Assembly (NCBI RefSeq): GCF_008180725.1
Contig: NZ_VTEV01000005.1
Location: 403,637-467,636 of the forward strand
DNA length: 64,000 bases
Origin: Sutcliffiella horikoshii
Lineage (GTDB): Bacteria > Bacillota > Bacilli > Bacillales > Bacillaceae_I
Reading direction: 5' to 3'
The notes under the pieces are model-generated. The model did no database searches. It was not told the origin of the DNA and worked only from the letters and a program-made list of their open reading frames with translations. Position 1 is the stretch's first letter. Each line of letters opens with the position of its first letter. The position numbers were made by a program, and so were the translations under genes. This document shows positions 1 to 6,426 of the stretch, piece by piece.

Positions 1-659
1 CACTTTTCCTGCGTATAAGCCATGGTCCAAAATTGATGTTCTAATTGTGCGCTAGTGATGAAGTGGTCTCGCATACGTTGCTTTTCTTCTTCACCTGCTT
101 TTGATGCACAAACATCAATCTTGTCCATGAAAACTTGTGTAATCGAAGTCACTTCCCTGTTTCCGTAGAACATAATCCATTGATAGAAAGGATGATCAGG
201 TGTAGGTTTCACTTCTTGAATAAGCTTTTTCCCAATTTCCCAATATGTCCATGGGCAAGGGGCTAAGGCAGCAAGTGTTTCTCCTAATGTCCCGTTTGCT
301 GCTGCTTCCATCATATGTCGTGTATAGTGGTGGGCAGTCGGGGCAAGTGGAGCTTTTTGTAAATCTTCATAACGTACGCCTGCCACTTCACAAAAATTAT
401 TGTGTGGATGTACTTCAGAATTTAGCACAAACCCTATCTGTTGTTGGAAAAATTCCATATCTTTGCGGTCGGTGCATTTAGAAACCGCCAGCCCATAAAT
501 TCTGCAAAACGTAGATAGATATTCAAAATCTTGCTCTACATAATGAATAAGCGCCTCTTTTGGTACATTCCCTTCCCCAATACCTTTTACAAACGGGTGT
601 TCAAAGATTGCCTGAAAAATCGGATCTGCCTCTCTTCGTAACTGCTCAGAAAACTTCAT
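1..659 (-). CDS. tenA: Thiaminase II / aminopyrimidine aminohydrolase TenA (partial, 3' end off window)
   Basis: Reading from the ATG at 659 gives 219 residues with no stop before the window edge, so the C-terminus is missing. TenA hydrolyses aminopyrimidines released from degraded thiamine so that they re-enter thiamine synthesis in the cytosol. The active-site residues known from Bacillus subtilis TenA fall at the same numbers: Asp44 and Tyr47 in VEQDFEYL and Cys135 in LAPCPWTY. A late Glu (207, in LEHQFW) corresponds to the family's catalytic glutamate. A TPP riboswitch and an intrinsic terminator lie in the leader (733-884), so expression should fall when thiamine pyrophosphate is plentiful. 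The family assignment is firm. Confidence 0.95.
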   Translation of the reverse strand, partial: MKFSEQLRREADPIFQAIFEHPFVKGIGEGNVPKEALIHYVEQDFEYLSTFCRIYGLAVSKCTDRKDMEFFQQQIGFVLNSEVHPHNNFCEVAGVRYEDLQKAPLAPTAHHYTRHMMEAAANGTLGETLAALAPCPWTYWEIGKKLIQEVKPTPDHPFYQWIMFYGNREVTSITQVFMDKIDVCASKAGEEEKQRMRDHFITSAQLEHQFWTMAYTQEK

Positions 660-732
660 GTCGTATTCCTCCTCAAAATTTTTTAGGAGAATACCCACCT
701 TTTCCCATAGAAGAACGAAACTATTAAATAAT

Positions 733-767
733 GAAAAAAGCTCCTCTTCCACGGGAAAGAGGAGCTT
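733..767 (-). terminator. Intrinsic terminator of the TPP riboswitch expression platform
   Basis: On the minus strand a GC-rich stem with AGCTCCTCTT-type arms is followed by a run of T, between the riboswitch aptamer and the tenA start. It is the likely ligand-controlled transcription attenuator. The pairing partner that forms the antiterminator was not worked out. Confidence 0.8.
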
Positions 768-794
768 GAGAATATACACGTACTAAACTCAATG

Positions 795-884
795 CGCCAC
801 TTTCCTCCGCTGGTATCACCCAGATCAGGTTCAAAGGGTCCGTCGCGTAAAGCTCCGTCTCAGCCAATTGGCTCCCCTAGTGGA
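795..884 (-). promoter_or_regulatory. TPP (THI-box) riboswitch
   Basis: The minus strand carries the conserved THI-box blocks in order: GGGGAGCC near the 5' end, GGCTGAGA, ACCCTTTGAACCTGATCTGG and GGGTGATACCAGCGGAGGAA. These are the pyrimidine- and pyrophosphate-sensing elements of the TPP aptamer. It sits directly upstream of tenA with a terminator between them, the usual Firmicute off-switch arrangement. Confidence 0.95.
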
Positions 885-897
885 TATTCATATGAAT

Positions 898-926
898 ATT
901 TTACAACATATTGATATTTATTCCAA
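898..926 (-). promoter_or_regulatory. Probable sigma-A promoter of tenA
   Basis: On the minus strand TTGGAA (921-926) is followed after 17 bases by TAAAAT (898-903), just upstream of the riboswitch. Spacing and position fit a vegetative promoter driving the riboswitch leader. Confidence 0.6.
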
Positions 927-1025
927 GTGTTTTTGTTTCATTCTAATTGTTGTCTACTCTCTATTCCATACTAGAATTGCTATTAACAACTCTATTAAAA
1001 TACTGTACTTTCTATCATTTTTGGA

Positions 1026-1053
1026 ACACTATCTATGATTAAAACATAGTATA
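1026..1053 (+). promoter_or_regulatory. Possible sporulation (SigK-like) promoter
   Basis: CATAGTATA at 1045-1053 resembles a SigK -10 element (CATA-N3-TA), with AC about 15-17 bases upstream. It precedes the three paralogous genes. SigK consensus is short, so chance matches are common; the call is inference from position. Confidence 0.3.
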
Positions 1054-1089
1054 TAGTGCTAGTTAAATTAATGATAGGAGGAATTAGTT

Positions 1090-1566
1090 TTGATTAGGAA
1101 CTATAGTTTTAAAAGCGAATTAACAGATCTGCGGGGCCAGTCAACCAGTGATAGTCGGACACTCCCTGCAAAGCACTTTGTCGAAACCCATACGTATCAG
1201 GGGTTTGGAGAAAACGAAACAGGTAATATCCCTATTACTTTTCTCGTAACTTCTGATGAAAGTATACTATTTGAGGATTTTACAGAAAACCACAATAAAA
1301 CCTTCTTCCAAATCCGCACCTTTTCAACAGGCGAAATTGATGGTCAAGTAAGTTTACTAGTAAATGTGACTACAGATGATTCGGAAGAACCCCTTGAATA
1401 TACTATCCCTCTCTCACAAGCAAGATCCTTTCAGTTTGAGAACGTTCGACGGATATCTGTGCAACTTACTACGCTACCATCATCGTTCCAGCGAGAAATT
1501 AGTTTCTATTTACAAAAAACATTTTGCATATCTTGTTCGGAAGGAGAAATGAATAATGAGCTGTAG
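1090..1566 (+). CDS. Small beta-rich paralogue 1 of 3 (possible spore-surface/appendage protein)
   Basis: 158 residues from a TTG start at 1090, chosen because AGGAGG lies at 1077-1082. It shares a motif order with the next two genes: GxGxxxxGNIP, then DFTENHNKTF, then a FQFENVR block, ending near QKTFCISC. The sequence is rich in alternating hydrophobic and polar residues, as in a beta-sandwich, and has no transmembrane segment or classical signal peptide. The cysteine pair near the C-terminus resembles covalently cross-linked spore-surface proteins such as the Ena endospore appendage subunits (DUF3992). That link is inference and was not tested. Its end overlaps the next gene by 11 bp. Confidence 0.7.
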   Translation: MIRNYSFKSELTDLRGQSTSDSRTLPAKHFVETHTYQGFGENETGNIPITFLVTSDESILFEDFTENHNKTFFQIRTFSTGEIDGQVSLLVNVTTDDSEEPLEYTIPLSQARSFQFENVRRISVQLTTLPSSFQREISFYLQKTFCISCSEGEMNNEL

Positions 1567-2074
1567 GCATCACTACCAATGCGATTGTATAGTGGCACTA
1601 ACTTCTAATCAACAGCAAACAAGAGATAATGGAGGAACAAAACATCCTTGCAAAGAGAACTCTTGCGAAGTTGCAACACATAAGGTGAGAGGAAACGGAC
1701 AAGGTCTTACTGGGAACATCCCTCTTTCTATTAATGTAGCTGGAGATGCCGAAGAGTTCACTGTTTTTGAAGATTATACGGACAACCATAACAAAACTTT
1801 CTTGCAGCTTTCTGTAGAACCTTCTCCACTAGATAATACATTTAGTGTGTTAGATGTAAGGATTTATACTAGAGATTCACTAGAACCCATTGAGGTGCGA
1901 TTACAGACAAACTCTATTGGACCTGGATTTATAGGAATTCCTAGAGGTGTTCAGGTGGAGAATTTCACTCGTCTTACGGTTTCTAATGTATTGGATAGCC
2001 CAAGCGTATTACGAGTATATATCGAAAAAACATTTTGCATTTGCTGCAAAGGAAGAGGAGGTCATTCTTTGTGA
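1556..2074 (+). CDS. Small beta-rich paralogue 2 of 3, cysteine-rich N-terminus
   Basis: 172 residues starting with ATG inside the end of the previous gene (AAGGAG precedes it), which implies translational coupling. The N-terminus has a cysteine cluster (CRHHYQCDC, then CKENSC) that the first and third paralogues lack. The common core follows: GNGQGLTGNIP, DYTDNHNKTF, VENFTRL and the C-terminal EKTFCICC. An N-terminal cysteine arm plus a beta core is how S-type endospore appendage subunits cross-link, so this is the best candidate of the three for a polymerising subunit. Function is not established. Confidence 0.72.
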   Translation: MSCRHHYQCDCIVALTSNQQQTRDNGGTKHPCKENSCEVATHKVRGNGQGLTGNIPLSINVAGDAEEFTVFEDYTDNHNKTFLQLSVEPSPLDNTFSVLDVRIYTRDSLEPIEVRLQTNSIGPGFIGIPRGVQVENFTRLTVSNVLDSPSVLRVYIEKTFCICCKGRGGHSL

Positions 2075-2469
2075 AAAAACAAACTCATATTGAGAGCCAC
2101 TTTGTACAAGGAAATGGGATAGATCAAAACGGGAATATTCCAGCTCTTTTTCCCCTTCGTCCAAATCAAACAGAAATCATCTTTTCTGATGAAACCGATA
2201 ACCATAATAAGACGCTCATCCAGATTACATCTATTGGCGTCGGCGCCTTCCCTCCATTCCCACTTCAAGTGTTCATCTTCACAGAAGACAGTTTTATTCC
2301 AATCATTGAAGAGGTACAGGGATCTGAATTCTTTAATGAAGGCAACACCCGTGCATTCCAAGTAGAAAACTTCCGCTTCCTCGCCATTCGCTTCAACGAC
2401 GAAGTAGGCCAACGCGAAGCTGCTGCCGAAGTATTTATCCAGAAGACATTCTGTATAGACTGTGGGTAG
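2071..2469 (+). CDS. Small beta-rich paralogue 3 of 3
   Basis: The GTG at 2071 is chosen as start because GAGGAGG (2056-2062) sits at the right distance; an in-frame ATG at 2035 lies inside the previous gene and has no such site. About 132 residues. It keeps GNGIDQNGNIP, DETDNHNKTL, QVENFRFLAIRF and the terminal QKTFCIDCG. It overlaps the stop of the preceding gene by 4 bp, so the three genes form one coupled operon. A GGGGACAGG repeat starts right at its stop codon. Role unknown; probably part of the same structure as its two paralogues. Confidence 0.7.
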   Translation: MKKQTHIESHFVQGNGIDQNGNIPALFPLRPNQTEIIFSDETDNHNKTLIQITSIGVGAFPPFPLQVFIFTEDSFIPIIEEVQGSEFFNEGNTRAFQVENFRFLAIRFNDEVGQREAAAEVFIQKTFCIDCG

Positions 2470-2492
2470 AGGGGACAGGGGCGATGGTCTCC
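2466..2492 (+). repeat. Dispersed GGGGACAGGCAC repeat, copy 1
   Basis: Begins at the stop codon of the third paralogue (TAGAGGGGACAGGGGC) and reads in the same direction. It diverges from the consensus after the core. Confidence 0.6.
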
Positions 2493-2513
2493 TCTAAATT
2501 TTCATTAACTTCG

Positions 2514-2556
2514 AATATGGTGTGAGGATCTGAAATCTTCACACCATATTTATTTT
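2514..2556 (+). terminator. Terminator-like hairpin after the paralogue operon
   Basis: Arms AATATGGTGTGA and TCACACCATATT flank a 14-base loop and are followed by TTATTTTAT. It is the likely end of the three-gene transcript, although the T-run is broken. Confidence 0.6.
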
Positions 2557-2593
2557 ATGAAGAAATTTACCTTTGTGAAGCGAATACGGTATG

Positions 2594-2730
2594 CTAGTCC
2601 ACCACCCACTGAATCTTATCCGCATCCACAAACTCCGCGCTCTCCAAGGTAGACAAGAGGAGAACAAACTCCAAGACCAGTTATCCATCGCAATGAAATA
2701 AACCGTTTCCTCGGCCTTATCATAACGAAA
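2594..2730 (-). pseudogene. Possible decayed coding remnant
   Basis: The minus strand reads RYDKAEETVYFIAMDNW in one frame. After a shift in the middle it continues LEFVLLLSTLESAEFVDADK to a TAG at 2594. Both halves look protein-like and neither has a start or ribosome site. This suggests the 3' end of a gene broken by a frameshift. The parent family was not recognised. Confidence 0.3.
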
Positions 2731-2759
2731 CCCTATATATTATCATTATAGTTTCCGAA

Positions 2760-2990
2760 TCAGTCGTTGCCCTTGCCTTTATGGCTGTAAACTAATGTTT
2801 TATTTTGCAGGCTAGCATCTGATTTGAACAAGGTAAGAACCTCATCCACTCTTTCTGTAAAATAGATGGTTCCCACTAAATCTGTTATTACTTCTGGGTT
2901 GATGTTACTTGTAGAATTCTGAAATAGTTTAAAAGATACGACGGAAATTACTGCCACTATTAAAAATCCTATGATGATTTTTCTCTTCAT
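2760..2990 (-). CDS. Small single-pass membrane protein, unknown
   Basis: 76 residues from an ATG at 2990 preceded by AGGGAG. The N-terminus MKRKIIIGFLIVAVISVVSF is a signal anchor, followed by about 50 soluble residues exported or exposed outside (VITDLVGTIYFTERVDEVL). No family is recognised. The gene is divergent from the XRE regulator at 3161 and stands alone. Confidence 0.5.
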   Translation of the reverse strand: MKRKIIIGFLIVAVISVVSFKLFQNSTSNINPEVITDLVGTIYFTERVDEVLTLFKSDASLQNKTLVYSHKGKGND

Positions 2991-3074
2991 ATTGTCTCCC
3001 TGTTTTATATCCAATAATAACCATAATTATATCGGAGTCCTCTTGTACGTCAATCACCTTTTTGTAAAGCACCC

Positions 3075-3135
3075 TTGACATTTAGTGAAATGTAAAGTAC
3101 GCTTTACTTACAACCGATTGTAAAGCTAGCTTTAC
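3075..3135 (+). promoter_or_regulatory. Promoter with two dyad operators of the XRE regulator
   Basis: TTGACA (3075-3080) with TACGCT 17 bases later fits a sigma-A promoter. The palindrome GTAAAG-N4-CTTTAC occurs twice, at 3092-3107 (over the -10 region) and 3120-3135 (between promoter and gene). Two identical dyads ahead of a small XRE regulator imply autorepression. Confidence 0.65.
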
Positions 3136-3160
3136 AAAAATAATCGGAGGTGTGGAAAAG

Positions 3161-3367
3161 TTGAAAAATCGGATTAAGGATCTTCGCAAGGCTGCGAAGA
3201 TGACGCAAGAGGACCTGGCCTTACAGGTAGGCGTCTCGAGACAGTCCATCATTGCGATTGAATCGGGAAAGTACAATCCATCACTCGAACTAGCATACAA
3301 CATCTCAAAAGTATTCGATTGCATCATTGAAGAGGTCTTTATTTTAGAAGAAGGGGGAGAGAAATAA
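3161..3367 (+). CDS. XRE-family helix-turn-helix transcriptional regulator
   Basis: 68 residues; TTG at 3161 is chosen because GGAGG at 3146-3150 is ten bases upstream, whereas the in-frame GTG at 3152 is only one base from it. The whole protein is a single HTH_3 domain: [20 protein letters not shown], then [20 protein letters not shown]. Regulators of this size usually control an adjacent membrane protein; here the next gene overlaps by one base. The two GTAAAG-N4-CTTTAC dyads upstream are the probable binding sites. Ligand unknown. Confidence 0.85.
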   Translation: MKNRIKDLRKAAKMTQEDLALQVGVSRQSIIAIESGKYNPSLELAYNISKVFDCIIEEVFILEEGGEK

Positions 3368-3852
3368 TGGCTGTACAAATTGGCGGGTTGGTCGGATTAT
3401 ATGGAGGAGCTGCGATAGGCATATTAGCTTGGTGGTTTGGCCGCCATATGGCCAAAAAGCAGCGTGGGTTAGACGAACTGCATGACCATATTTGGCAAAA
3501 GGCACGAGCCATTTCTTGGTTCTTCAGCCTTGCTTCCATGTACATCCTATTCACTTTAATCATGTTCGGAATGGAATTAAAGGCTGCCATGGTATTGGGT
3601 GTCATCATGCTTGTTCATTTTGCCAGCTGGGGGATTACAGGCGTGATCTTGTCCATTAATATGAATATGGAAGAGCCTTTGAAAGCTTCTAAAGTCAAAT
3701 TTGGGATTTTCATTGTGGCCTTGTCCGTTATTTGTTTTGGAATCCTATCTATTACCACCGGCATCTGGATGTTCCTGCTTGCCAGCGTTCCACCAAGTAC
3801 CATTGGGATAATATTTGCATTGACACCTGAAAAAAGCAATGAGGAAATTTGA
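3367..3852 (+). CDS. Four-helix membrane protein partnered with the XRE regulator
   Basis: 161 residues with about four to five hydrophobic helices: residues 5-25, 50-70, 72-98, 110-130 and 130-150. A basic loop (GRHMAKKQRG) follows the first helix. The start overlaps the last base of the regulator's stop, so the two are co-translated. Small XRE plus multi-pass membrane protein pairs are common in Bacillus, but no specific function is known to me. It could be a sensor that titrates the regulator or an immunity-type protein. Confidence 0.7.
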   Translation: MAVQIGGLVGLYGGAAIGILAWWFGRHMAKKQRGLDELHDHIWQKARAISWFFSLASMYILFTLIMFGMELKAAMVLGVIMLVHFASWGITGVILSINMNMEEPLKASKVKFGIFIVALSVICFGILSITTGIWMFLLASVPPSTIGIIFALTPEKSNEEI

Positions 3853-3872
3853 TGAAAAAGGAGGAGACTACT

Positions 3873-4058
3873 ATGGCACACGAGGCGAAAAAGTTGATAC
3901 CAGGTTTAGGAACGCTCGTTAAGATCCAACCCGATGAGGTTAGTTTTCAAATCGAGCACCAAGCTGACTCTACGGCAACCACCCTACCTGAGTTAGTCGC
4001 AGACTTTAACGAACTATTGGCGAAGCTTCAGGCAGCAGGGATTATGAAAAAGGAATAG
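3873..4058 (+). CDS. Small hypothetical protein, third gene of the XRE operon
   Basis: 61 residues; ATG at 3873 is preceded by AAGGAGG. The protein is soluble: a beta-type N-terminal half (LVKIQPDEVSFQIEHQ) and a helical C-terminal half (LVADFNELLAKLQAAGI). It lies 20 bp after the membrane protein and before a strong terminator, so it belongs to the same transcript. Family not recognised. Confidence 0.5.
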   Translation: MAHEAKKLIPGLGTLVKIQPDEVSFQIEHQADSTATTLPELVADFNELLAKLQAAGIMKKE

Positions 4059-4066
4059 CACCTATT

Positions 4067-4109
4067 AAAATGACCATTAAAACCGTGTGGGTTCTAATGG
4101 TCATTTTTT
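4067..4109 (+). terminator. Intrinsic terminator of the XRE operon
   Basis: Arms AATGACCATTA and TAATGGTCATT are followed by TTTTTT. It is palindromic enough to act also on the converging DUF2812 gene. Confidence 0.85.
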
Positions 4110-4121
4110 ATGCCTCTATTT

Positions 4122-5315
4122 TCAAGCTCTCCTTAACCTCATATAATACATCCAAGTCTTTGTGATGAATGACCCAAACACGAGGATACAGATGAAAAAC
4201 ATGATGGTATTGGTATCTTGTAAAGTCCAGGCCTCTTCTTTTCGAAACATGTAGCCAATGTTCACGCTGGCAATGAAGAGGTACATTAGCACCAATGGCA
4301 AGAATAGAACTGTATAAGAAAAGGCCACTTTCTTGGCTTGTTTAAGCTTGTGTGTTTTGTCGCTGTACAAGGCTGGTGGTGTCTCGCCTTCTGCATATTC
4401 CTTGCTCCAGATCGTCCACTTTTGAAGGGCACCCTTGGAGCTGAATTCGTTCTTCCAACCTGCTTGTCTATGAATCTCGTAATAGCTGTCATTCGATAGA
4501 TTCTGATAGTCTGCACTGTATTTGACTTGTTGCGTTTCGCCTTTTCGGAAGTAGAAGGTGGTGCCTAGTCTGTTGACGCGATGAAGGCGGTTTCCTTCTG
4601 CTGCCATTAGTTCCAGCCAGTGTTCCAGTTTGTCCGGTGAGTACATCCAGCCGAACTTGCGCCGTTTGAAGATGATGCCATCCCGCTTCATTTGCTTTTC
4701 CTCTGCTTTGGTTAGGTTTTTCTTTTCTAGGGTGTGTTGGAGCTTGTAGGTTGTTTGGCTCTCTTGTGATAGCGCGTTGTTAGTCTTCTTTATTTTCCAA
4801 ACAGAGTAGATCATGAACATGTAAAAGGCGGCTACTAGTGCTGCGCCAATGTAAGTGATAATCCAGAGTGGGCTTTCCACTACTTCCACGTTGCCGTCGC
4901 TTGCAATGGTGGCGGTGGTGATGAGGGCCACGTTTGCAAGGGTTGCGCCTGTTATGTAGATGAGTATGGCCATGAAGGCGTAAAAGATCAAATTGTTGCG
5001 CTTGATGATGGCGTCTCGACTGGTGGAAGTGGTCACTTCTGCCTTGGGTTTTTCATTTGCGATTACATACCACTTGCCGCTTTGGGTGACTTTTTCCCAG
5101 CCATCGTTGTGCATCGTGTTGGAAAGTGTTGCGGGTTTTATTTTATCGTAGCCGATTCGGTAGGTGACGTCTTTTGGTTGGGCCTTTTCGAATATGAAGC
5201 GACGTTTGAAACGGTGCAGTTCTTTTAGATGATAGCCTGCCTTTGCCTGATCGGTGAGCCATTGCTCTGTTTTTTGTATATCATAGCTCCATAATGGTTT
5301 GGTGACCGTTTTCAT
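4122..5315 (-). CDS. DUF2812 domain-containing membrane protein
   Basis: 397 residues carrying two copies of the DUF2812 pattern. The first starts near residue 8 (WSYDIQKTEQWLTDQAKAGYH) and the second near residue 220 (YSPDKLEHWLELMAAEGNRLH). Each is followed by an FxF/YxxDY strand region. Two hydrophobic helices (about 105-140 and 150-168) separate them, and two more lie at the C-terminus (about 330-350 and 365-385). The start overlaps the PadR stop by 4 bp. PadR-DUF2812 pairs recur in Firmicutes as membrane-stress or antimicrobial-response units; the biochemical role of DUF2812 is unknown. Confidence 0.8.
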   Translation of the reverse strand: MKTVTKPLWSYDIQKTEQWLTDQAKAGYHLKELHRFKRRFIFEKAQPKDVTYRIGYDKIKPATLSNTMHNDGWEKVTQSGKWYVIANEKPKAEVTTSTSRDAIIKRNNLIFYAFMAILIYITGATLANVALITTATIASDGNVEVVESPLWIITYIGAALVAAFYMFMIYSVWKIKKTNNALSQESQTTYKLQHTLEKKNLTKAEEKQMKRDGIIFKRRKFGWMYSPDKLEHWLELMAAEGNRLHRVNRLGTTFYFRKGETQQVKYSADYQNLSNDSYYEIHRQAGWKNEFSSKGALQKWTIWSKEYAEGETPPALYSDKTHKLKQAKKVAFSYTVLFLPLVLMYLFIASVNIGYMFRKEEAWTLQDTNTIMFFICILVFGSFITKTWMYYMRLRRA

Positions 5316-5641
5316 TTAAATTCCCCCTCGTACTTCAATGCATTTCCGTGAAGCTCCTTTAGTCGTGTGATCTCTGCGGTGATCAGTTCTTTCCCACTAT
5401 CGGTGATTTCGTACACCGTTTTTCGCTCCGCATCCGCGAACACGGTGATGACTCCATCCTTTTGCATCTTTGTCAGCGTTCCGTAGATAGTGCCGGAGCC
5501 TAAACGGATACGGCCGCTTGAGATTTCTTCAACATGTTTGATGATGCCATAACCGTGCCGAGGCTCTGTTAAGGACAGTAAGATGTAGAATGCGGTTTCT
5601 GTCATGGGTATGTATTTTTTTATAATCTTGGTTAGATCCAT
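5312..5641 (-). CDS. PadR-family transcriptional regulator
   Basis: 109 residues; ATG at 5641 is chosen over the in-frame GTG at 5650 because AGAGGTG stands six bases upstream of it. The winged-helix pattern is clear: AFYILLSLTEPRHGYGIIKHVEE, then GTIYGTLTKMQKDGVI and a basic wing (DAERKTVYEITDSGKE). PadR proteins are repressors that release DNA on binding hydrophobic compounds. Two related dyads at 5665-5716 are its probable operators. It is co-transcribed with the DUF2812 gene. Confidence 0.9.
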   Translation of the reverse strand: MDLTKIIKKYIPMTETAFYILLSLTEPRHGYGIIKHVEEISSGRIRLGSGTIYGTLTKMQKDGVITVFADAERKTVYEITDSGKELITAEITRLKELHGNALKYEGEFK

Positions 5642-5664
5642 TGTGGTCACCTCTGATTTTCGAG

Positions 5665-5716
5665 TATGTCGCGTTGTGACATATGTCGTAGTTTGACTAT
5701 ATCACGATGCGACATA
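5665..5716 (-). promoter_or_regulatory. Twin PadR operator
   Basis: Two 19-bp imperfect dyads of the form TATGTC-N7-GACATA lie at 5665-5683 and 5698-5716. On the minus strand the first reads TATGTCACAACGCGACATA. The second, read on the plus strand, is TATATCACGATGCGACATA, nearly the same. Centres are 33 bp apart, about three helical turns. They sit directly upstream of the PadR gene, implying autoregulation. Confidence 0.65.
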
Positions 5717-5740
5717 TTTGCGCAAGGGATTTTTTGGATT

Positions 5741-5763
5741 AGGGGGACCGGCACGGAGACCCA
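5741..5763 (+). repeat. Dispersed GGGGACAGGCAC repeat, copy 2
   Basis: GGGGGACCGGCACGGAGACC, one of the copies not attached to a gene end; it sits upstream of the PadR gene. The rest of 5764-5878 shows nothing recognisable. Confidence 0.6.
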
Positions 5764-5878
5764 GTTTGGGTGGGGAGTTGTTGAATGGATTGGAAGGTAT
5801 TATTTTAATATAGGATGCGAAAATGGTTGAGCTTTGACGAATGGATTTAGAGCCTTTTATTACAATGATGATTTTTCG

Positions 5879-5900
5879 TTTAAACCAACGTTTGTTTAAA
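5879..5900. promoter_or_regulatory. 22-bp near-perfect palindrome, possible TetR-type operator
   Basis: TTTAAACCAACG joined to TTTGTTTAAA is self-complementary except for one mismatched pair. A similar palindrome lies at 18032-18051. No adjacent gene obviously uses it. Confidence 0.35.
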
Positions 5901-5979
5901 TTTTGTTATGCTAGAAGAATTGAAAGACAGACAACCTACAGGGGCAAGTTTTCCGGTTGATATATGCCTTTTTGTTAAA

Positions 5980-6240
5980 TGTCCGAAGTTTTCGCAAAGT
6001 TGTCCAAATATTTTGCGATTTTGACCGAAGATTTTGGAAAGTTGACCGAAGTTTTCAAGAAGTTGACCGAACCAAAAATTCAACCTGTTAAAAGTTGTCC
6101 AAACCCCTTGGATATCTTGTCCGAACCTATCGTTTATAGCAACATATATTGTCCGAAAGGTGCTGAAAATTGTCCGAACCCAATTCACCTAAGCAAAAAC
6201 AGGCATTTTTTTATCAAAAACAGCTTATTTTTTCATTCAA
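5980..6240 (+). repeat. Phased TGWCCGAA box array, element A copy 1
   Basis: Nine boxes of TGTCCGAA or TGACCGAA start at 5980, 6001, 6022, 6043, 6064, 6096, 6118, 6150 and 6171. Spacings are 21, 21, 21, 21, 32, 22, 32 and 21 bp, close to whole multiples of 10.5 bp. The array ends in an AT-rich tail with two AAAAACAG blocks (6195-6240) that is also present in the copy at 15947. Apparent ORFs on both strands here are heptad by-products of the 21-bp period and are broken by the 32 and 22 bp steps. Confidence 0.85.
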
Positions 6241-6316
6241 CAGGAAAATAACACTCCCACCTCCAACATAGATTAACACCCTCTCCCCTTCCCTCAATAA
6301 TAGAAGAATCCATCAA

Positions 6317-6388
6317 AACGACAACACTGTCATTTTTATATTGACTCCAACATTAACATGTCATACAATAAAAACGACAACGTTGTCG
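6317..6388 (+). promoter_or_regulatory. Promoter and TetR operators of the glycosyltransferase operon
   Basis: TTGACT (6341-6346) and TACAAT (6364-6369) are 17 bases apart, a good sigma-A promoter. The perfect palindrome CGACAACGTTGTCG lies at 6375-6388 over the start site, and a related site AACGACAACACTGTCAT lies at 6317-6333 upstream of -35. The two sites bracket the promoter, as expected for the TetR regulator encoded two genes later. Confidence 0.75.
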
Positions 6389-6426
6389 CTAAAATAATTT
6401 TACATCTCACAGGAGGTTGTTTATAC

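Noticed and set aside
245-481. Plus-strand ORF over tenA
   Set aside because: Antisense shadow of the clear tenA frame.
5979-6251. ORFs on both strands through the 5980 array (heptads such as LTEDFGK and FGQLCEN)
   Set aside because: The heptads come from the 21-bp period. The frame breaks at the 32- and 22-bp steps, there is no ribosome site, and both strands look equally repetitive.
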